From Bacillus_I endophytica_A (GTDB lineage: Bacteria > Bacillota > Bacilli > Bacillales > Bacillaceae_H), in NCBI RefSeq assembly GCF_026790145.1, contig NZ_JALAMS010000018.1, forward strand, positions 1 through 64,000: 64,000 bases of DNA. The letters run 5' to 3'. Both the position numbers and the translations under genes were made by a program. Below are positions 47,546-57,011 of this stretch, piece after piece. The notes under the pieces were generated by a model. That model worked only from the letters and a program-made list of their open reading frames with translations. It did not search any database and was not told the DNA's origin. Position 1 is the first letter of the stretch. Each line of letters starts with the position of its first letter.

Positions 47546-47587
47546 ATAAAATAGCCAAGCCCCTAAAACGGAGCTTGGCTATTTTTG
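47546..47587. terminator. Bidirectional terminator for the minus-strand rhaM-MFS operon
   Basis: AAAATAGCCAAGC (47548-47560) pairs with GCTTGGCTATTTT (47573-47585); T runs on both strands. Confidence 0.85.
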
Positions 47588-47614
47588 ATTGTATTCCTTA
47601 TTTAATGTATTCTT

Positions 47615-48886
47615 TTAAGCGCTGTATCGTTCCTCTTCAATTTCTTTTAATGATTTTCCTCTTGTTTCTGGAGCCATTACTAATCCAATGACTGCTGCAA
47701 TTAGCAGGAATCCAATCATAATAGAACCTGATACTTTAAATCCTAAGGTAGAAATCATAGTTGGAATTGCAAGTGAAATAAGGCCAACAGCTACACGTGA
47801 TGTACAGAAAAGAAATCCTTGTGCTTTTGCACGATATTTTGTATGAAATAACTCACTTGACCATAAGCCATAGAAGGCTTGAGCACCAAAGCCTGCTGCA
47901 GTTCCCCATAGTATGACAAATATAAGCAGTTCAGTCATTCCCATTCCGCCATATGTGAGAACAGCCCAAGCAACGATTCCCATAGCAGCTCCTATTCCAT
48001 ATAATATACGTCTGTTTACCTTATCACCTAATTTAATAAAAACAAAGTATGATCCTAAAACGGTTAGCACCCATAAAAAGGCTTGTAATAAATTTGCTTG
48101 TGTTGATGAAAGCCCTCCAACAGTTTCATAAATATAAGGCATAAAGTACCCCATTACCCCAGCAACTAGGTTCCAGAAGCAATAGATACCAAGCAATAAA
48201 ACAATGGCATGGCGATTTGCCTTGATTGTGAATAATTCTTTAATTGGGTTTTCTAGCTTTTTGCCTTTTGCTTTTTGGCTTTCTTCTTTTTGTTTTTCTT
48301 CTTCCCAAATTTTTGATTCATTGATTTGCTGTTGCATAATCCACGTAATTAAAGCGATTACAAATAACTGACCAAAAATAATTCTACTTCCTAATAGACC
48401 TAATGGAGCTAATGCTACGGAAAGAAGTAAAGAGATAGCGGGACCAATAGACCATGCCAACTGTCCCCAGCCTACACGAGCTGCACGTTCATTTTCAGGT
48501 GCTTCTTCTGCTATATACGTCCAAGCAGCAGGAATGGCAGCTCCTACAGCTAATCCCGTAATAACATAGCCGATTAATAACATCGGAAAGTTAAAAGATA
48601 AAATAGTTAGTAAGACACCAAACATATATACGAGTAAATCATATTTATAAATTAACTTACGACCATACTTATCAACTAGAATGCCTCCTAATAAAGCTCC
48701 TGCTGCTGACGCGAAACCGTTGGCACTCAGTGCTCCTAGTAACCCTAGTTTAAAGTCATCTAGATTTAAATATTCCATCCAAAGCGTTAGTCCACCAGCA
48801 GCAGCTACAATGGATCCTGCTTCTAAATAGTTTGACATCGCTACAGTAAGAGTAGACTTTAATCCACCTTTAGTATTACTGGCCAT
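47615..48886 (-). CDS. MFS transporter, probably for L-rhamnose
   Basis: 423 residues with about twelve membrane helices. The sugar-porter-style loop GGILVDKYGRKLIYKYD follows helix 2, there is a long cytoplasmic loop rich in E/K between helices 6 and 7, and PETRGKSLKEIEEERY at the C terminus is typical of sugar porters. ATG 48886 has GGGAGGAG upstream and was chosen over an upstream in-frame ATG. It is co-transcribed with the rhamnose mutarotase gene 88 bases upstream. Rhamnose as substrate is inferred from that pairing. Confidence 0.87.
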   Translation of the reverse strand: MASNTKGGLKSTLTVAMSNYLEAGSIVAAAGGLTLWMEYLNLDDFKLGLLGALSANGFASAAGALLGGILVDKYGRKLIYKYDLLVYMFGVLLTILSFNFPMLLIGYVITGLAVGAAIPAAWTYIAEEAPENERAARVGWGQLAWSIGPAISLLLSVALAPLGLLGSRIIFGQLFVIALITWIMQQQINESKIWEEEKQKEESQKAKGKKLENPIKELFTIKANRHAIVLLLGIYCFWNLVAGVMGYFMPYIYETVGGLSSTQANLLQAFLWVLTVLGSYFVFIKLGDKVNRRILYGIGAAMGIVAWAVLTYGGMGMTELLIFVILWGTAAGFGAQAFYGLWSSELFHTKYRAKAQGFLFCTSRVAVGLISLAIPTMISTLGFKVSGSIMIGFLLIAAVIGLVMAPETRGKSLKEIEEERYSA

Positions 48887-48974
48887 ATTCAAAACTCCTC
48901 CCAAGTTCACCCAAACAATGATAAAAATGTTTGGATTTCTGTGATTTTCTTGCTGACTGTATCTTCTTAAAGAG

Positions 48975-49289
48975 TTATGCTAAGTAAAACAATTCATCTA
49001 AGTCCACAGAACGGGGACTATTATCTGAATTCGTTTCCATTAAAGGCTCCATATAATCCCACCACTTTTTACAAATGGCGCTTTCAGCCATCTTGCTCCA
49101 TTTATCTTCATCTTCAATCTCCAAATAAGCAAACAATTTTCCAGTTTCTTTTTCCAAGAAAATTAAATAATTATGAGCGCCATGTTCTTTTAATGCTTCT
49201 ACCATTTCTGGCCATATCTCATCATGTCGACGTTTGTATTCGTCAAATTGATCTTTATAAACAAACATAATACTTGCTTTTCTAATCAT
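48975..49289 (-). CDS. rhaM: L-rhamnose mutarotase RhaM
   Basis: 104 residues, exactly the RhaM length. Seen: the catalytic-site region [20 protein letters not shown] with His and Trp, [18 protein letters not shown], and the WW-containing [11 protein letters not shown], all typical of RhaM/YulD. It interconverts the anomers of L-rhamnose so that RhaA gets its substrate. GAGGTGAAAG precedes ATG 49289; a GTG nine bases upstream is less likely. A cre site and a large A/T-rich palindrome lie upstream. Confidence 0.94.
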   Translation of the reverse strand: MIRKASIMFVYKDQFDEYKRRHDEIWPEMVEALKEHGAHNYLIFLEKETGKLFAYLEIEDEDKWSKMAESAICKKWWDYMEPLMETNSDNSPRSVDLDELFYLA

Positions 49290-49322
49290 TACTTTCACCT
49301 CAAATAGTTTATAGCGATATTA

Positions 49323-49336
49323 AGATAGCGCTTACA
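49323..49336 (-). promoter_or_regulatory. cre site before rhaM
   Basis: Read on the minus strand, TGTAAGCGCTATCT matches the CcpA consensus except for the last base. It lies 34 bases before the rhaM start. Confidence 0.7.
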
Positions 49337-49556
49337 ATACACATGTGTTACGACATGGTACTTATTAAATTAAACTAGGGGTAGTGCTTTGAATTTGTTT
49401 ACAAATCTAGAAATGTCTAATTGCCGGCTTGCTAGCTTTTCCTTGTTTTAAAATAGTTTTCTACCTAACGAAAATAACTGAACATAAAGTGTAAATTGTT
49501 ACTCTCTTTAAGAAGAATCTTGAAACATCTTGTTTATAGTATACATATTAACATAA

Positions 49557-49598
49557 AAACAAAATAAAACAACAATTATTTTTGTTTTATTTTTGTTT
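49557..49598. promoter_or_regulatory. Rhamnose DeoR-type operator candidate (site 1)
   Basis: AAACAAAATAAAACAA (49557-49572) and TTGTTTTATTTTTGTTT (49582-49598) form a nearly perfect inverted repeat in the region before rhaM. The same A/T word TTGTTTATTTTTGTTT recurs before the deoR-type gene (50571-50586) and, as an imperfect inverted pair, before rhaD (50776-50811). Confidence 0.6.
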
Positions 49599-49681
49599 GT
49601 GTTTTAAAAGTGTTTGTTTATAAAAAAGGCAAACTTACCTATAGAGGAGTTTGCCGAATAGAATAGCATATAAAATTTTAT

Positions 49682-50494
49682 TTAACTGTGTACAGTAGCT
49701 TCTTTAAAAAAATAAGAAGCAGGCTCATTACCCCAATTTACAGCTGTTACCGTTATCTTTTTCTCCTTAAGTATTTCTTTTGAAGTGTTGTCTAATTTGG
49801 CATCTACAATAATTTGATTAATATTGTGTAAGGAAGTAATATGAGAAAAATCTCGGTGTCCAAACTTACTTGAATCAACCATCAAAATAGTTTTAGCTGA
49901 TCTTTCAATCATTTTCCTTTTTAATAATGCTTGCCATTCATTTGAATCGCTTAATCCATTCGTTAAATCAAGTCCCTTACAAGAAAGAAAAGTTTTGTCA
50001 ACGTGATAATTATCAAGGGAACGTTCTGCTAAAGGCCCAACGTAAGATAACGATTTAGGAAGCAGTATACCTCCTGTTGATATAACTTCAATTTTTTCTT
50101 TTTTACTAAGTTCCATTGCTACTTTAATCGAATTTGTAATAACGGTAAGTGGAAAATCAGGAAGGGATCGTGCCATATACCATGCAGTAGTGCTAGCATC
50201 AAGGATAATCCGATCTCCACTTTTTACTTGATTAACAGCTTCACGAGCAATTATTTTCTTTTCTATTACATTTATGATTTCTCGTTCAGAAAAATCCACT
50301 TCTAGATTTTTCTCCTGAATGCTGAGAGCTCCTCCATGACTTCGGCGCAACTTATTTTCTCTTTCAAGCTTCTCAAGATCACGCCGAATTGTTTCTTCTG
50401 TTACAGAAAATATTTCACTTAGTTCAGAAACACGGATGGTCGTTCGTAAGTTTACTAAGTCCACTATCTTTTTTTGTCTTTCAGCTACTAGCAT
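49682..50494 (-). CDS. DeoR-family regulator of the rhamnose genes
   Basis: 270 residues: an N-terminal DeoR helix-turn-helix (RVSELSEIFSVTEETIRRDL, then EKLERENKLRRSHGGAL) and a DeoRC sugar-phosphate-binding domain (DRIILDASTTAWYMARSL, FLSCKGLDLTNGLSDSN, MVDSSKFG). AAGGGAAG precedes ATG 50494. It lies between rhaM/MFS and rhaD, matching YulB in the B. subtilis rhamnose operon, which is a DeoR repressor. The effector is probably a rhamnulose phosphate; this is inferred. Confidence 0.88.
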   Translation of the reverse strand: MLVAERQKKIVDLVNLRTTIRVSELSEIFSVTEETIRRDLEKLERENKLRRSHGGALSIQEKNLEVDFSEREIINVIEKKIIAREAVNQVKSGDRIILDASTTAWYMARSLPDFPLTVITNSIKVAMELSKKEKIEVISTGGILLPKSLSYVGPLAERSLDNYHVDKTFLSCKGLDLTNGLSDSNEWQALLKRKMIERSAKTILMVDSSKFGHRDFSHITSLHNINQIIVDAKLDNTSKEILKEKKITVTAVNWGNEPASYFFKEATVHS

Positions 50495-50953
50495 TTCTAA
50501 CTTCCCTTCTTTTTTACAGTTTTAAAAAATTATGAATAGTAAATCCAAAAATAAATATATTAGTCATTTTTTGTTTATTTTTGTTTAATCATATCATATT
50601 TCTTAAATAGAGAGGGATTCCCTATAATAAAAAGAAAATTAAAAGTGTTTTTTCTTATATAAATAAATTAATTACTATTATTCTTAACTAACTAATATCA
50701 CAAGTTGGAATACTCTATAACCGAATGGTTAGTAGATAAAAAACAAAGATGAAATAATGGTTGAAAAAACGAAAAACAAAACAAAACAAAAAAATGTTGT
50801 TTATTTATGTTGACTTTTTTTCTTAGAAAACATATCATGGTTTTGTAAATACTTTGATTCAAATATTTAAAGTAGTAGTTATTATATATAAACTCCAGAA
50901 TTAAAAAGCTATTTATAATATCTCTTAAAGAGAATAAAGGGAGAGATGATGAA
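50495..50953. promoter_or_regulatory. Divergent promoter region, operator candidates (sites 2 and 3)
   Basis: Holds TTGTTTATTTTTGTTT (50571-50586) near the DeoR-type gene and AACAAAACAAAACAA ... TTGTTTATTTATGTT (50776-50811) ahead of rhaD. A 94-codon minus-strand frame over 50698-50982 is a by-product of the A/T repeats, not a gene. Confidence 0.55.
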
Positions 50954-51790
50954 GTGAAAGAGGTTATGACAAAGAAAGACATATTAAAAGCTCCTTTCCT
51001 CCAAGAAATGACGAAAACGACCGCAAATCTTTACCGATTAGGGTGGGATGAACGTAATGGGGGAAATATTAGCTATCTATTAGAAGAAGAGGAAGTAGCT
51101 ACGTATTTAAACATTAATGATATTAAGCGTACAGTACCAATGATTTTTGATGGTTCTGCTTTAGCTGGAAAGTATTTTATTGTAACTGGTTCAGGTAAAT
51201 ACTTCAAAAATGTAATCGATAACCCAGCTGAAAATCTTGGTATCATTCGTATAACTGAGGATGGTAGATCTCTTGATATTTTATGGGGATTAGAAGACGG
51301 AGGAGTACCAACAAGTGAACTTCCTTCCCATTTAATGAGCCATATTGAACGATTAAAAGTGGATCCAGATCATCGTGTTATTATGCATTGCCATGCAACT
51401 AACCTTATTGGAATGACTTTCACTCATAGCTTAGATGAGAATGCGTTTACAAAAACATTATGGCAAATGTGCACAGAATGTATTGTTGTATTTCCAGAAG
51501 GAATTGGTATTATTCCATGGATGGTTCCAGGAACTGATTCAATCGGGGAAGCAACTGCAGAAAAAATGAAAGATGTTCGTTCTGTTATCTGGCCTCATCA
51601 TGGGGTATTTGGAGCCGGAACTACGATGGATGAAACATTTGGTTTAATTGAAACAGCTGAAAAAGCTGCAGAGGTATATACAATCGTATGTGCACAAGGC
51701 GGAGTTAAACAAACAATTACAGATCAACAGCTTCAAGACCTAGCAGATGCATTTAATGTTGTGCCAAAACAGGGAATTTTAAACTTATAA
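50954..51790 (+). CDS. rhaD: Rhamnulose-1-phosphate aldolase
   Basis: 278 residues of the class II aldolase/RhaD family. Seen: [63 protein letters not shown] (zinc His-x-His), [20 protein letters not shown] and [17 protein letters not shown] (third His). It splits L-rhamnulose-1-phosphate into dihydroxyacetone phosphate and L-lactaldehyde. GTG at 50954 has GGGAGAG at good spacing; an ATG at 50966 is the alternative. Confidence 0.95.
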   Translation: MKEVMTKKDILKAPFLQEMTKTTANLYRLGWDERNGGNISYLLEEEEVATYLNINDIKRTVPMIFDGSALAGKYFIVTGSGKYFKNVIDNPAENLGIIRITEDGRSLDILWGLEDGGVPTSELPSHLMSHIERLKVDPDHRVIMHCHATNLIGMTFTHSLDENAFTKTLWQMCTECIVVFPEGIGIIPWMVPGTDSIGEATAEKMKDVRSVIWPHHGVFGAGTTMDETFGLIETAEKAAEVYTIVCAQGGVKQTITDQQLQDLADAFNVVPKQGILNL

Positions 51791-51835
51791 AAATAAACGT
51801 AGATAAAATTCACAATTAATAGGGGGACTTGGGAA

Positions 51836-53302
51836 ATGAGCACACAAACAGATGTTAAACAATATCAAATGTATATCAATGGAGAGTTCACGAATTCTAG
51901 TTCCAATGAATTCATCCAAGTAATAAATCCAGCAACGGAAGAAATTATTTCAGAAGTACCAAGCTGCACAATCGAAGAAGTTAAAGAAGCTATCAATTTT
52001 GCAGAAGAGGCACAAAAAGAGTGGAAGAAAAAACCTGCTGCTGAAAGAGCCAAGTATTTAACTCGTTTAGCTGAAGAAATTCGAAAGAATAAAGATTATA
52101 TAGCACGTGTTATTTCAGCAGAACAAGGAAAAGTACTTGCTCTCTCTACTACAGAAGTTGAATTTACAGCTGACTATATTGATTACATGGCAGGATCAGC
52201 GAGAACTTACGAAGGAGAAATTCTTCAAAGTGACAGACCAAATGAAAACATTATGATTTTTAAGGAACCAATTGGTGTTGTAGCTGGATTTTTACCATGG
52301 AATTTCCCATTCTTTCTTGTAGCTAGAAAAGCTGCTCCTGCATTAGTGACAGGTAATACAATTGTAATTAAACCTAGCAGTGATACACCAAATAATGCAA
52401 TTGAATTTGCAAAACTAGTGGAAAAAGTAGGCATTCCAAAAGGTGTATTTAACCTTGTAACAGGACGCGGTGGTACAGTTGGTAATGAACTTGCTTCAAA
52501 TGAAAAAATTGGTTTAGTAAGCTTAACAGGTAGCGTAAATGCGGGTGTAAGCGTTATGGAAGCAGCTGCTAAAAACGTAACAAAAGTAAGTCTAGAACTT
52601 GGTGGAAAAGCACCAGCTATTGTAGCAGAGGATGCAGACATCGATTTAGCAGTTAAGGCGATTGTGGACTCACGTATTATTAATACAGGGCAAGTGTGTA
52701 ACTGTGCGGAACGTGTATATGTTCATGAAAATATCGCGGATACATTTATTAGAAAAATCGTTGCGGCAATGAAAAATGTGAAATACGGTAATCCACTTGA
52801 AGATAAAGACTTAGATATGGGGCCACTTACAAACAAACAAGCAGTAGAGTCTGTTGACTCAATGGTGAAAAAAGCAGTGGAAGAAGGGGCTCAAGTATTA
52901 ACAGGCGGAAAACGCGGGGATGCAAAAGTCGGCTATTATTATGAACCAACTGTTCTTGTGAACGTAAAGCAAGATTCACAAATCGTACAAGAAGAAGTAT
53001 TTGGACCTGTTCTTCCAATTATGACATTTAAAGATTTAGACGAAGCGATTGAACTAGCAAATGACTGCCAGTATGGCTTAACATCTTCTATTTTCACACA
53101 GAACCTAGATACAGCAATGCGCGCTGCAAATGAATTATTATTTGGTGAAACATATATCAACCGTGAAAACTTTGAAGCTATTCAGGGCTTCCATGCAGGT
53201 CGTAAGAAATCTGGAATTGGTGGAGCGGATGGTAAGCATGGTTTAGAAGAATTTTTACAAACTCATGTTGTTTATCTCCAACACAATCCAAATAAAAAAT
53301 AA
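51836..53302 (+). CDS. aldA: NAD-dependent aldehyde dehydrogenase, lactaldehyde dehydrogenase AldA type
   Basis: 488 residues, full length. Seen: FLPWNFPFFLVARKAAPALV, NLVTGRGGTVGNELASN, LTGSVNAGVSV, the catalytic Glu in LELGGKAPAIVAEDADID and catalytic Cys in NTGQVCNCAERVYVHE. The late ETYINRENFEAIQGFHAGRK segment resembles E. coli AldA. It follows rhaD 45 bases later, with GGGGGACTTGGG upstream. It should oxidise L-lactaldehyde from rhamnose to L-lactate, which LutABC can use. Specificity is inferred from resemblance and context. Confidence 0.9.
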   Translation: MSTQTDVKQYQMYINGEFTNSSSNEFIQVINPATEEIISEVPSCTIEEVKEAINFAEEAQKEWKKKPAAERAKYLTRLAEEIRKNKDYIARVISAEQGKVLALSTTEVEFTADYIDYMAGSARTYEGEILQSDRPNENIMIFKEPIGVVAGFLPWNFPFFLVARKAAPALVTGNTIVIKPSSDTPNNAIEFAKLVEKVGIPKGVFNLVTGRGGTVGNELASNEKIGLVSLTGSVNAGVSVMEAAAKNVTKVSLELGGKAPAIVAEDADIDLAVKAIVDSRIINTGQVCNCAERVYVHENIADTFIRKIVAAMKNVKYGNPLEDKDLDMGPLTNKQAVESVDSMVKKAVEEGAQVLTGGKRGDAKVGYYYEPTVLVNVKQDSQIVQEEVFGPVLPIMTFKDLDEAIELANDCQYGLTSSIFTQNLDTAMRAANELLFGETYINRENFEAIQGFHAGRKKSGIGGADGKHGLEEFLQTHVVYLQHNPNKK

Positions 53303-53359
53303 TATAAGAGAAATATAATTTAATATTGAGAGCAATATTAATAACTTGCAACATATTTT

Positions 53360-53398
53360 AGGACTAATTCACCAATCTGTGAATTAGTCCTTTTTTTC
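53360..53398 (+). terminator. Terminator of rhaD-aldA
   Basis: AGGACTAATTCAC (53360-53372) pairs perfectly with GTGAATTAGTCCT (53379-53391), followed by a T run. Confidence 0.9.
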
Positions 53399-53510
53399 AT
53401 GTGGATGATTTTAATGGAGAATCCTTTTAATCAGAAAAGGGCAGTGACCTTCACCTAAATATAGGTTGAATAAACTGCTTTATTTAGATGACATTAGATA
53501 CAAAGAAGAA

Positions 53511-53556
53511 AAAGCCCAGAGGGAACTTCTATTGAAGCTTCTTCTGGGCCTATTTT
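53511..53556 (-). terminator. Terminator of the minus-strand OYE gene
   Basis: Read on the minus strand, GCCCAGA...TCTGGGC forms a stem followed by TTTTTC, about 25 to 60 bases past the stop of the gene at 53579. Confidence 0.7.
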
Positions 53557-53578
53557 AGTTTTCTTATTGATTGATATC

Positions 53579-54694
53579 CTATACTAAAGTCTTTAAATCT
53601 TCTTTTGTAAAGGCAGTTAGCTCTTCCGTTTTACCGTCACGAATTTTAGTTACCCATGCAGGGTCATTCAATAGTGCTCGACCAATTGCTACAAGGTCAA
53701 ACTCTTCGTCTTCTAGACGTTGAACTAATTCATCAATGCTTGCAGGTTGACTGCCTTGGCCTTTTGTAAGTAGATCCATAAATTCAGAATCTAATCCAAC
53801 AGAGCCAACTGTAATAGCAGGTTTGCCTGTTAGTTTACGAGTCCAGCCTGCCAAGTTAAGATCAGAGCCTTCAAATTCTGGTTCCCAGAATCGACGAGTT
53901 GATGCGTGGAAAATATCAACGCCAGCTTCCACAAGTGGTGTGAGAAAACGTTTTAGTTCGTCAGGGTTTTTCGCTAGTTTGAAATTGTAGTCGTTAGCTT
54001 TCCATTGAGAAAATCTAAAAATGATAGGGAAGTCAGGACCAACAGCCTCACGTACGGCTTTAATAACTTCTACTCCAAAGCGAGTGCGTTGAACTAAATC
54101 CCCGCCATATTCATCACTACGTTTATTAAAGGAATCAGCGAAGAATTGGTCAATTAGGTAGCCATGAGCTCCGTGAATTTCAACTGCGTCAAAACCGATT
54201 TTTTTAGCATTAGCAGCAGCTTGCCCATAAGCATTCACAATGTCCTTAATTTCTTGCACACTAAGTGGTTCAGATACTTGTTCACCACTAAAGTTGATGC
54301 CTGAAGGTCCAACAGGAGTAGCATCTGAACCAGGGAAATGTTCTTTTTGACGAGCCATTCCTGTGTGCCAAATCTGTGGAGCAATTTTTCCGCCAGCTTC
54401 ATGCACTTCTTGAACGACCCGTGCCCAGCCGTTTAACGCTTCTTCTCCGTAGAAATGAGGAACATTGTGTTCCGCTCCTGCAGCAGGATGTTCAATAAGT
54501 ACTCCTTCAGTAATAATTAACCCAACTTCATTTTCTGCTCTGCGACGGTAGTAAGCGGCAACATCAGCTCCTGGAATTCCATTTGGTGAAAAACTACGAG
54601 TCATAGGTGCCATGACGATACGGTTTTTAAGTTTTAGGTTTTCAAATTCAAATGGCTTAAACAAAGGTTCAATAGATTTTTGTGAATTCATCAT
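53579..54694 (-). CDS. NADH:flavin oxidoreductase, Old Yellow Enzyme family (second)
   Basis: 371 residues: KNRIVMAPMTRSFSPNG (FMN loop), KIAPQIWHTGMARQK, GFDAVEIHGAHGYLIDQFFA with the H-x-x-H substrate pair, and FDLVAIGRALLNDPAW (phosphate site). It differs from the OYE at 14519, for example in having HGAH rather than HGAN and an insertion near the end, so it is a separate subfamily. ATG 54694 has AAAGGAAG upstream. It probably reduces activated alkenes or nitro compounds. Confidence 0.92.
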   Translation of the reverse strand: MMNSQKSIEPLFKPFEFENLKLKNRIVMAPMTRSFSPNGIPGADVAAYYRRRAENEVGLIITEGVLIEHPAAGAEHNVPHFYGEEALNGWARVVQEVHEAGGKIAPQIWHTGMARQKEHFPGSDATPVGPSGINFSGEQVSEPLSVQEIKDIVNAYGQAAANAKKIGFDAVEIHGAHGYLIDQFFADSFNKRSDEYGGDLVQRTRFGVEVIKAVREAVGPDFPIIFRFSQWKANDYNFKLAKNPDELKRFLTPLVEAGVDIFHASTRRFWEPEFEGSDLNLAGWTRKLTGKPAITVGSVGLDSEFMDLLTKGQGSQPASIDELVQRLEDEEFDLVAIGRALLNDPAWVTKIRDGKTEELTAFTKEDLKTLV

Positions 54695-55065
54695 TTTTCT
54701 ACTTCCTTTACTTGTTAATTTAAGTTTGATTTTTTTGAAAAAATTCATTTGTTGGTAAAAAATCAATGTTACAGTTTAGTACATAAATAATTTATTGCAT
54801 GCGCACGCATATAAATTATCATTCCTTTAGTTAACCTGTCAAATAATATGTTTAGTGTCTAATTTTACTTTTTAATATGTGCCATATTTAACTTAATGTG
54901 TTGGAGGATAAATTATCACTATATATCTTTCTTTGTCAACACATATATTCTTAACTAGAGCGGTAGATGAACAACCTATACGTGTGCGCTTGTGAATTCA
55001 TATATGGAGTGAAAAAGCCGATTCCGTAATAGAGAAATCGGCTTTTTATTTATACATGTCAAATA
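54695..55065. other. Intergenic between OYE and nitroreductase
   Basis: Contains a terminator at 55012-55047 and a GCATGCGCACGCAT stretch (about 54797-54810) of unusual base composition for this region, possibly an operator. No gene seen. Confidence 0.45.
55011..55048. terminator. Bidirectional terminator after the nitroreductase gene
   Basis: AAAAAGCCGATT (55012-55023) pairs with AATCGGCTTTTT (55036-55047); T runs on both strands. Confidence 0.85.
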
Positions 55066-55743
55066 TTAATCAACCCACTGAACAACTTCATCTTGGCTCT
55101 GTCTAGATTTTTCGCGGTGTGGTTCTTCAGCTCTGTATCCGAATGCTGCCATAACGGAGACGCTAAAGTTTTCACGATCTAGCAAACCTTCATTCTCTAA
55201 GACTTCATTTACCTTTTCCATATGGAAGCCTTCAATTGGACAAGAATCAATGCCAATTAATGCTGCGGCTGTTAACATATTACCGAGTGCAATGTATGTT
55301 TGTTTGCTAGCCCAGTCAAACAGCGCTCGTTCACTTTCATATAGGTTAAGGTTAACACCTTGGAAGTGTTGATAAGCTTTCACCATTTGCTCCATCTTAT
55401 CATCAGGAACTTTTTTCACATTTTTTAAAATATGTTGCCCATAATCTGACTGAGGTGTGGCATTTTTGCGCGCAAGAATAATAACGAAGTGACTAGCTGT
55501 CGGAAACTGGCCTTGAGCTCCGGAGCTTACTTCACGTAATTTTTCGCGAGTTTCACGATTTTGAACGACTAAAAATCTCCATGGCTCATATCCAATTGAA
55601 CTTGGTGATAAGCGGCCTGCTTCTAAAATGAAATTAAAGTCGTCTTCTGAAATTTTTTTTGCTGGATCAAATACTTTTGTCGCATGACGAAAGTTAAAGG
55701 CGTCCATAAGCTCTTGTTTTTTTGTTGCATGATTAATCATCAT
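55066..55743 (-). CDS. NAD(P)H-dependent nitroreductase family protein
   Basis: 225 residues of the FMN-dependent nitroreductase family (NfsB/YfkO-like). Seen: FNFRHATKVFDPAKKISEDD, LEAGRLSPSSIGYEPWRFLV (FMN site), ALGNMLTAAALIGIDSCPIE, and GYRAEEPHREKSRQ near the end. ATG 55743 has AAAGGTGG upstream; a longer start would include the ribosome site. It lies near a second OYE and reductases, as part of a general detoxification set. Confidence 0.92.
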   Translation of the reverse strand: MMINHATKKQELMDAFNFRHATKVFDPAKKISEDDFNFILEAGRLSPSSIGYEPWRFLVVQNRETREKLREVSSGAQGQFPTASHFVIILARKNATPQSDYGQHILKNVKKVPDDKMEQMVKAYQHFQGVNLNLYESERALFDWASKQTYIALGNMLTAAALIGIDSCPIEGFHMEKVNEVLENEGLLDRENFSVSVMAAFGYRAEEPHREKSRQSQDEVVQWVD

Positions 55744-56060
55744 AAATCCACCTTTCTTAGCTTTTTCATACATCATTCCATGAATAAAGAATGTAACTAA
55801 CGGTAATCTTCAATACGAGTATATTGTAATGGACTAAACCATTTTAGTAAAATAAATACAACTGGGTAAAGGTTTTAGAAAAACTAAAGTAGTAAGAGAA
55901 GTCAAACTATCATCCCTTACAAGCTAATGTTCGGTGAGGTTCTGAAGCTATGTGAAATGGCTTAATAATTAAGAAGATAGCTTTGGAGGAGTAAGGGAAT
56001 TTTCAGTATAACCTAACCTTTAAGAAAACTAAATCTGTTATGATAATAGTGGTGATAATA

Positions 56061-56543
56061 ATGGGGAAAAAAGTAGACAAAACAAACGTCATGCGAATCC
56101 TTGATCAGAAAAAGATTTCGTATCGCGATTATTCTTTCGATAGTACAAAGCTTCAAGGAATTGAAGTTGCCACCTATCTTAAGGAAAATCCTGAACAAGT
56201 ATTTAAAACACTTGTTACAGTAGGGAAATCAAAAGAACATTATGTCTTTATGGTGCCAATTGCAAAAGAGCTAGATTTAAAAAAAGGGGCGAAAGCAGTA
56301 GGAGAGAAGTCAATTGAGATGATTCTGCAAAAAGACCTTTTACATCTTACAGGATATGTACATGGAGGGTGTTCTCCTATAGGAATGAAAAAACAGTTTA
56401 AAACGTTTATCGATGATACAGCGAAAACCTTTAATACCATTTATTTTTCTGGTGGACGTGTAGGACATCAAGTACAAGTGTCACCAAGTGATCTGCAAAA
56501 AGTAATCAGAGTTACTTTTGCGCCAATTACAAAAGATACGTAA
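56061..56543 (+). CDS. ybaK: Cys-tRNA(Pro) deacylase, YbaK/EbsC type
   Basis: 160 residues, the usual YbaK length. Seen: TNVMRILDQKKISYRDYSFD, EQVFKTLVTVGKSKEHYVFM, K in IAKELDLKKGAKAVGEKSIE, GGCSPIGMKKQFKTFIDDTA and YFSGGRVGHQVQVSP. It clears mischarged Cys-tRNA(Pro) in trans. ATG 56061 was chosen over an in-frame ATG upstream because it fits the family start; the ribosome site is weak in both cases. Confidence 0.92.
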   Translation: MGKKVDKTNVMRILDQKKISYRDYSFDSTKLQGIEVATYLKENPEQVFKTLVTVGKSKEHYVFMVPIAKELDLKKGAKAVGEKSIEMILQKDLLHLTGYVHGGCSPIGMKKQFKTFIDDTAKTFNTIYFSGGRVGHQVQVSPSDLQKVIRVTFAPITKDT

Positions 56544-57011
56544 AATTAGGACCAGCTAAGTGGAATCATAAAAATTATACAAGCTGATTATTAAAAAATC
56601 GTACGTAGTGTTTTTAGTAGCTCGGTTTTGTGGAAGTCTAAGTGTAATAAAAGTTTGAAAGGTTACCTTTTAACAGATGGTTGCTTGTGAGCAAAACGAA
56701 ACTGTCTCCGCTTTCATTACCGCTGTGAAATGCATCTCAAATGATCTCATAATGAACAATCTACTAAAGGAGTTAACTTAAAAGTTAACTCCTTTACGTT
56801 TGTTATAGGGAAACCTGAAAGTAGGTCTGCTGTCATATTTACATGATATATAGAGGAAAAAGGGGAGTTTGTTTAGAAACTAGAAGAGAAAGGGAAAAAG
56901 ATAGATACGTATGAAGGTTGATGGTTTTAGATAACCGTATTTCATTGTTAAAAGACCTTCTGTCTTAGAAAGCTCGGTTTTTTGATTATTTATGAAAAAG
57001 GAGCGAGTATA
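56544..57011. other. Intergenic before the P450 gene
   Basis: Holds a perfect 12-bp hairpin AAAGGAGTTAAC / GTTAACTCCTTT (56766-56795), which can terminate, and otherwise no gene. Confidence 0.5.

Noticed and set aside
50698..50982. 94-codon minus-strand frame rich in Phe
   Set aside because: Produced by A/T-rich operator repeats before rhaD and overlapping the rhaD start; reads as noise.
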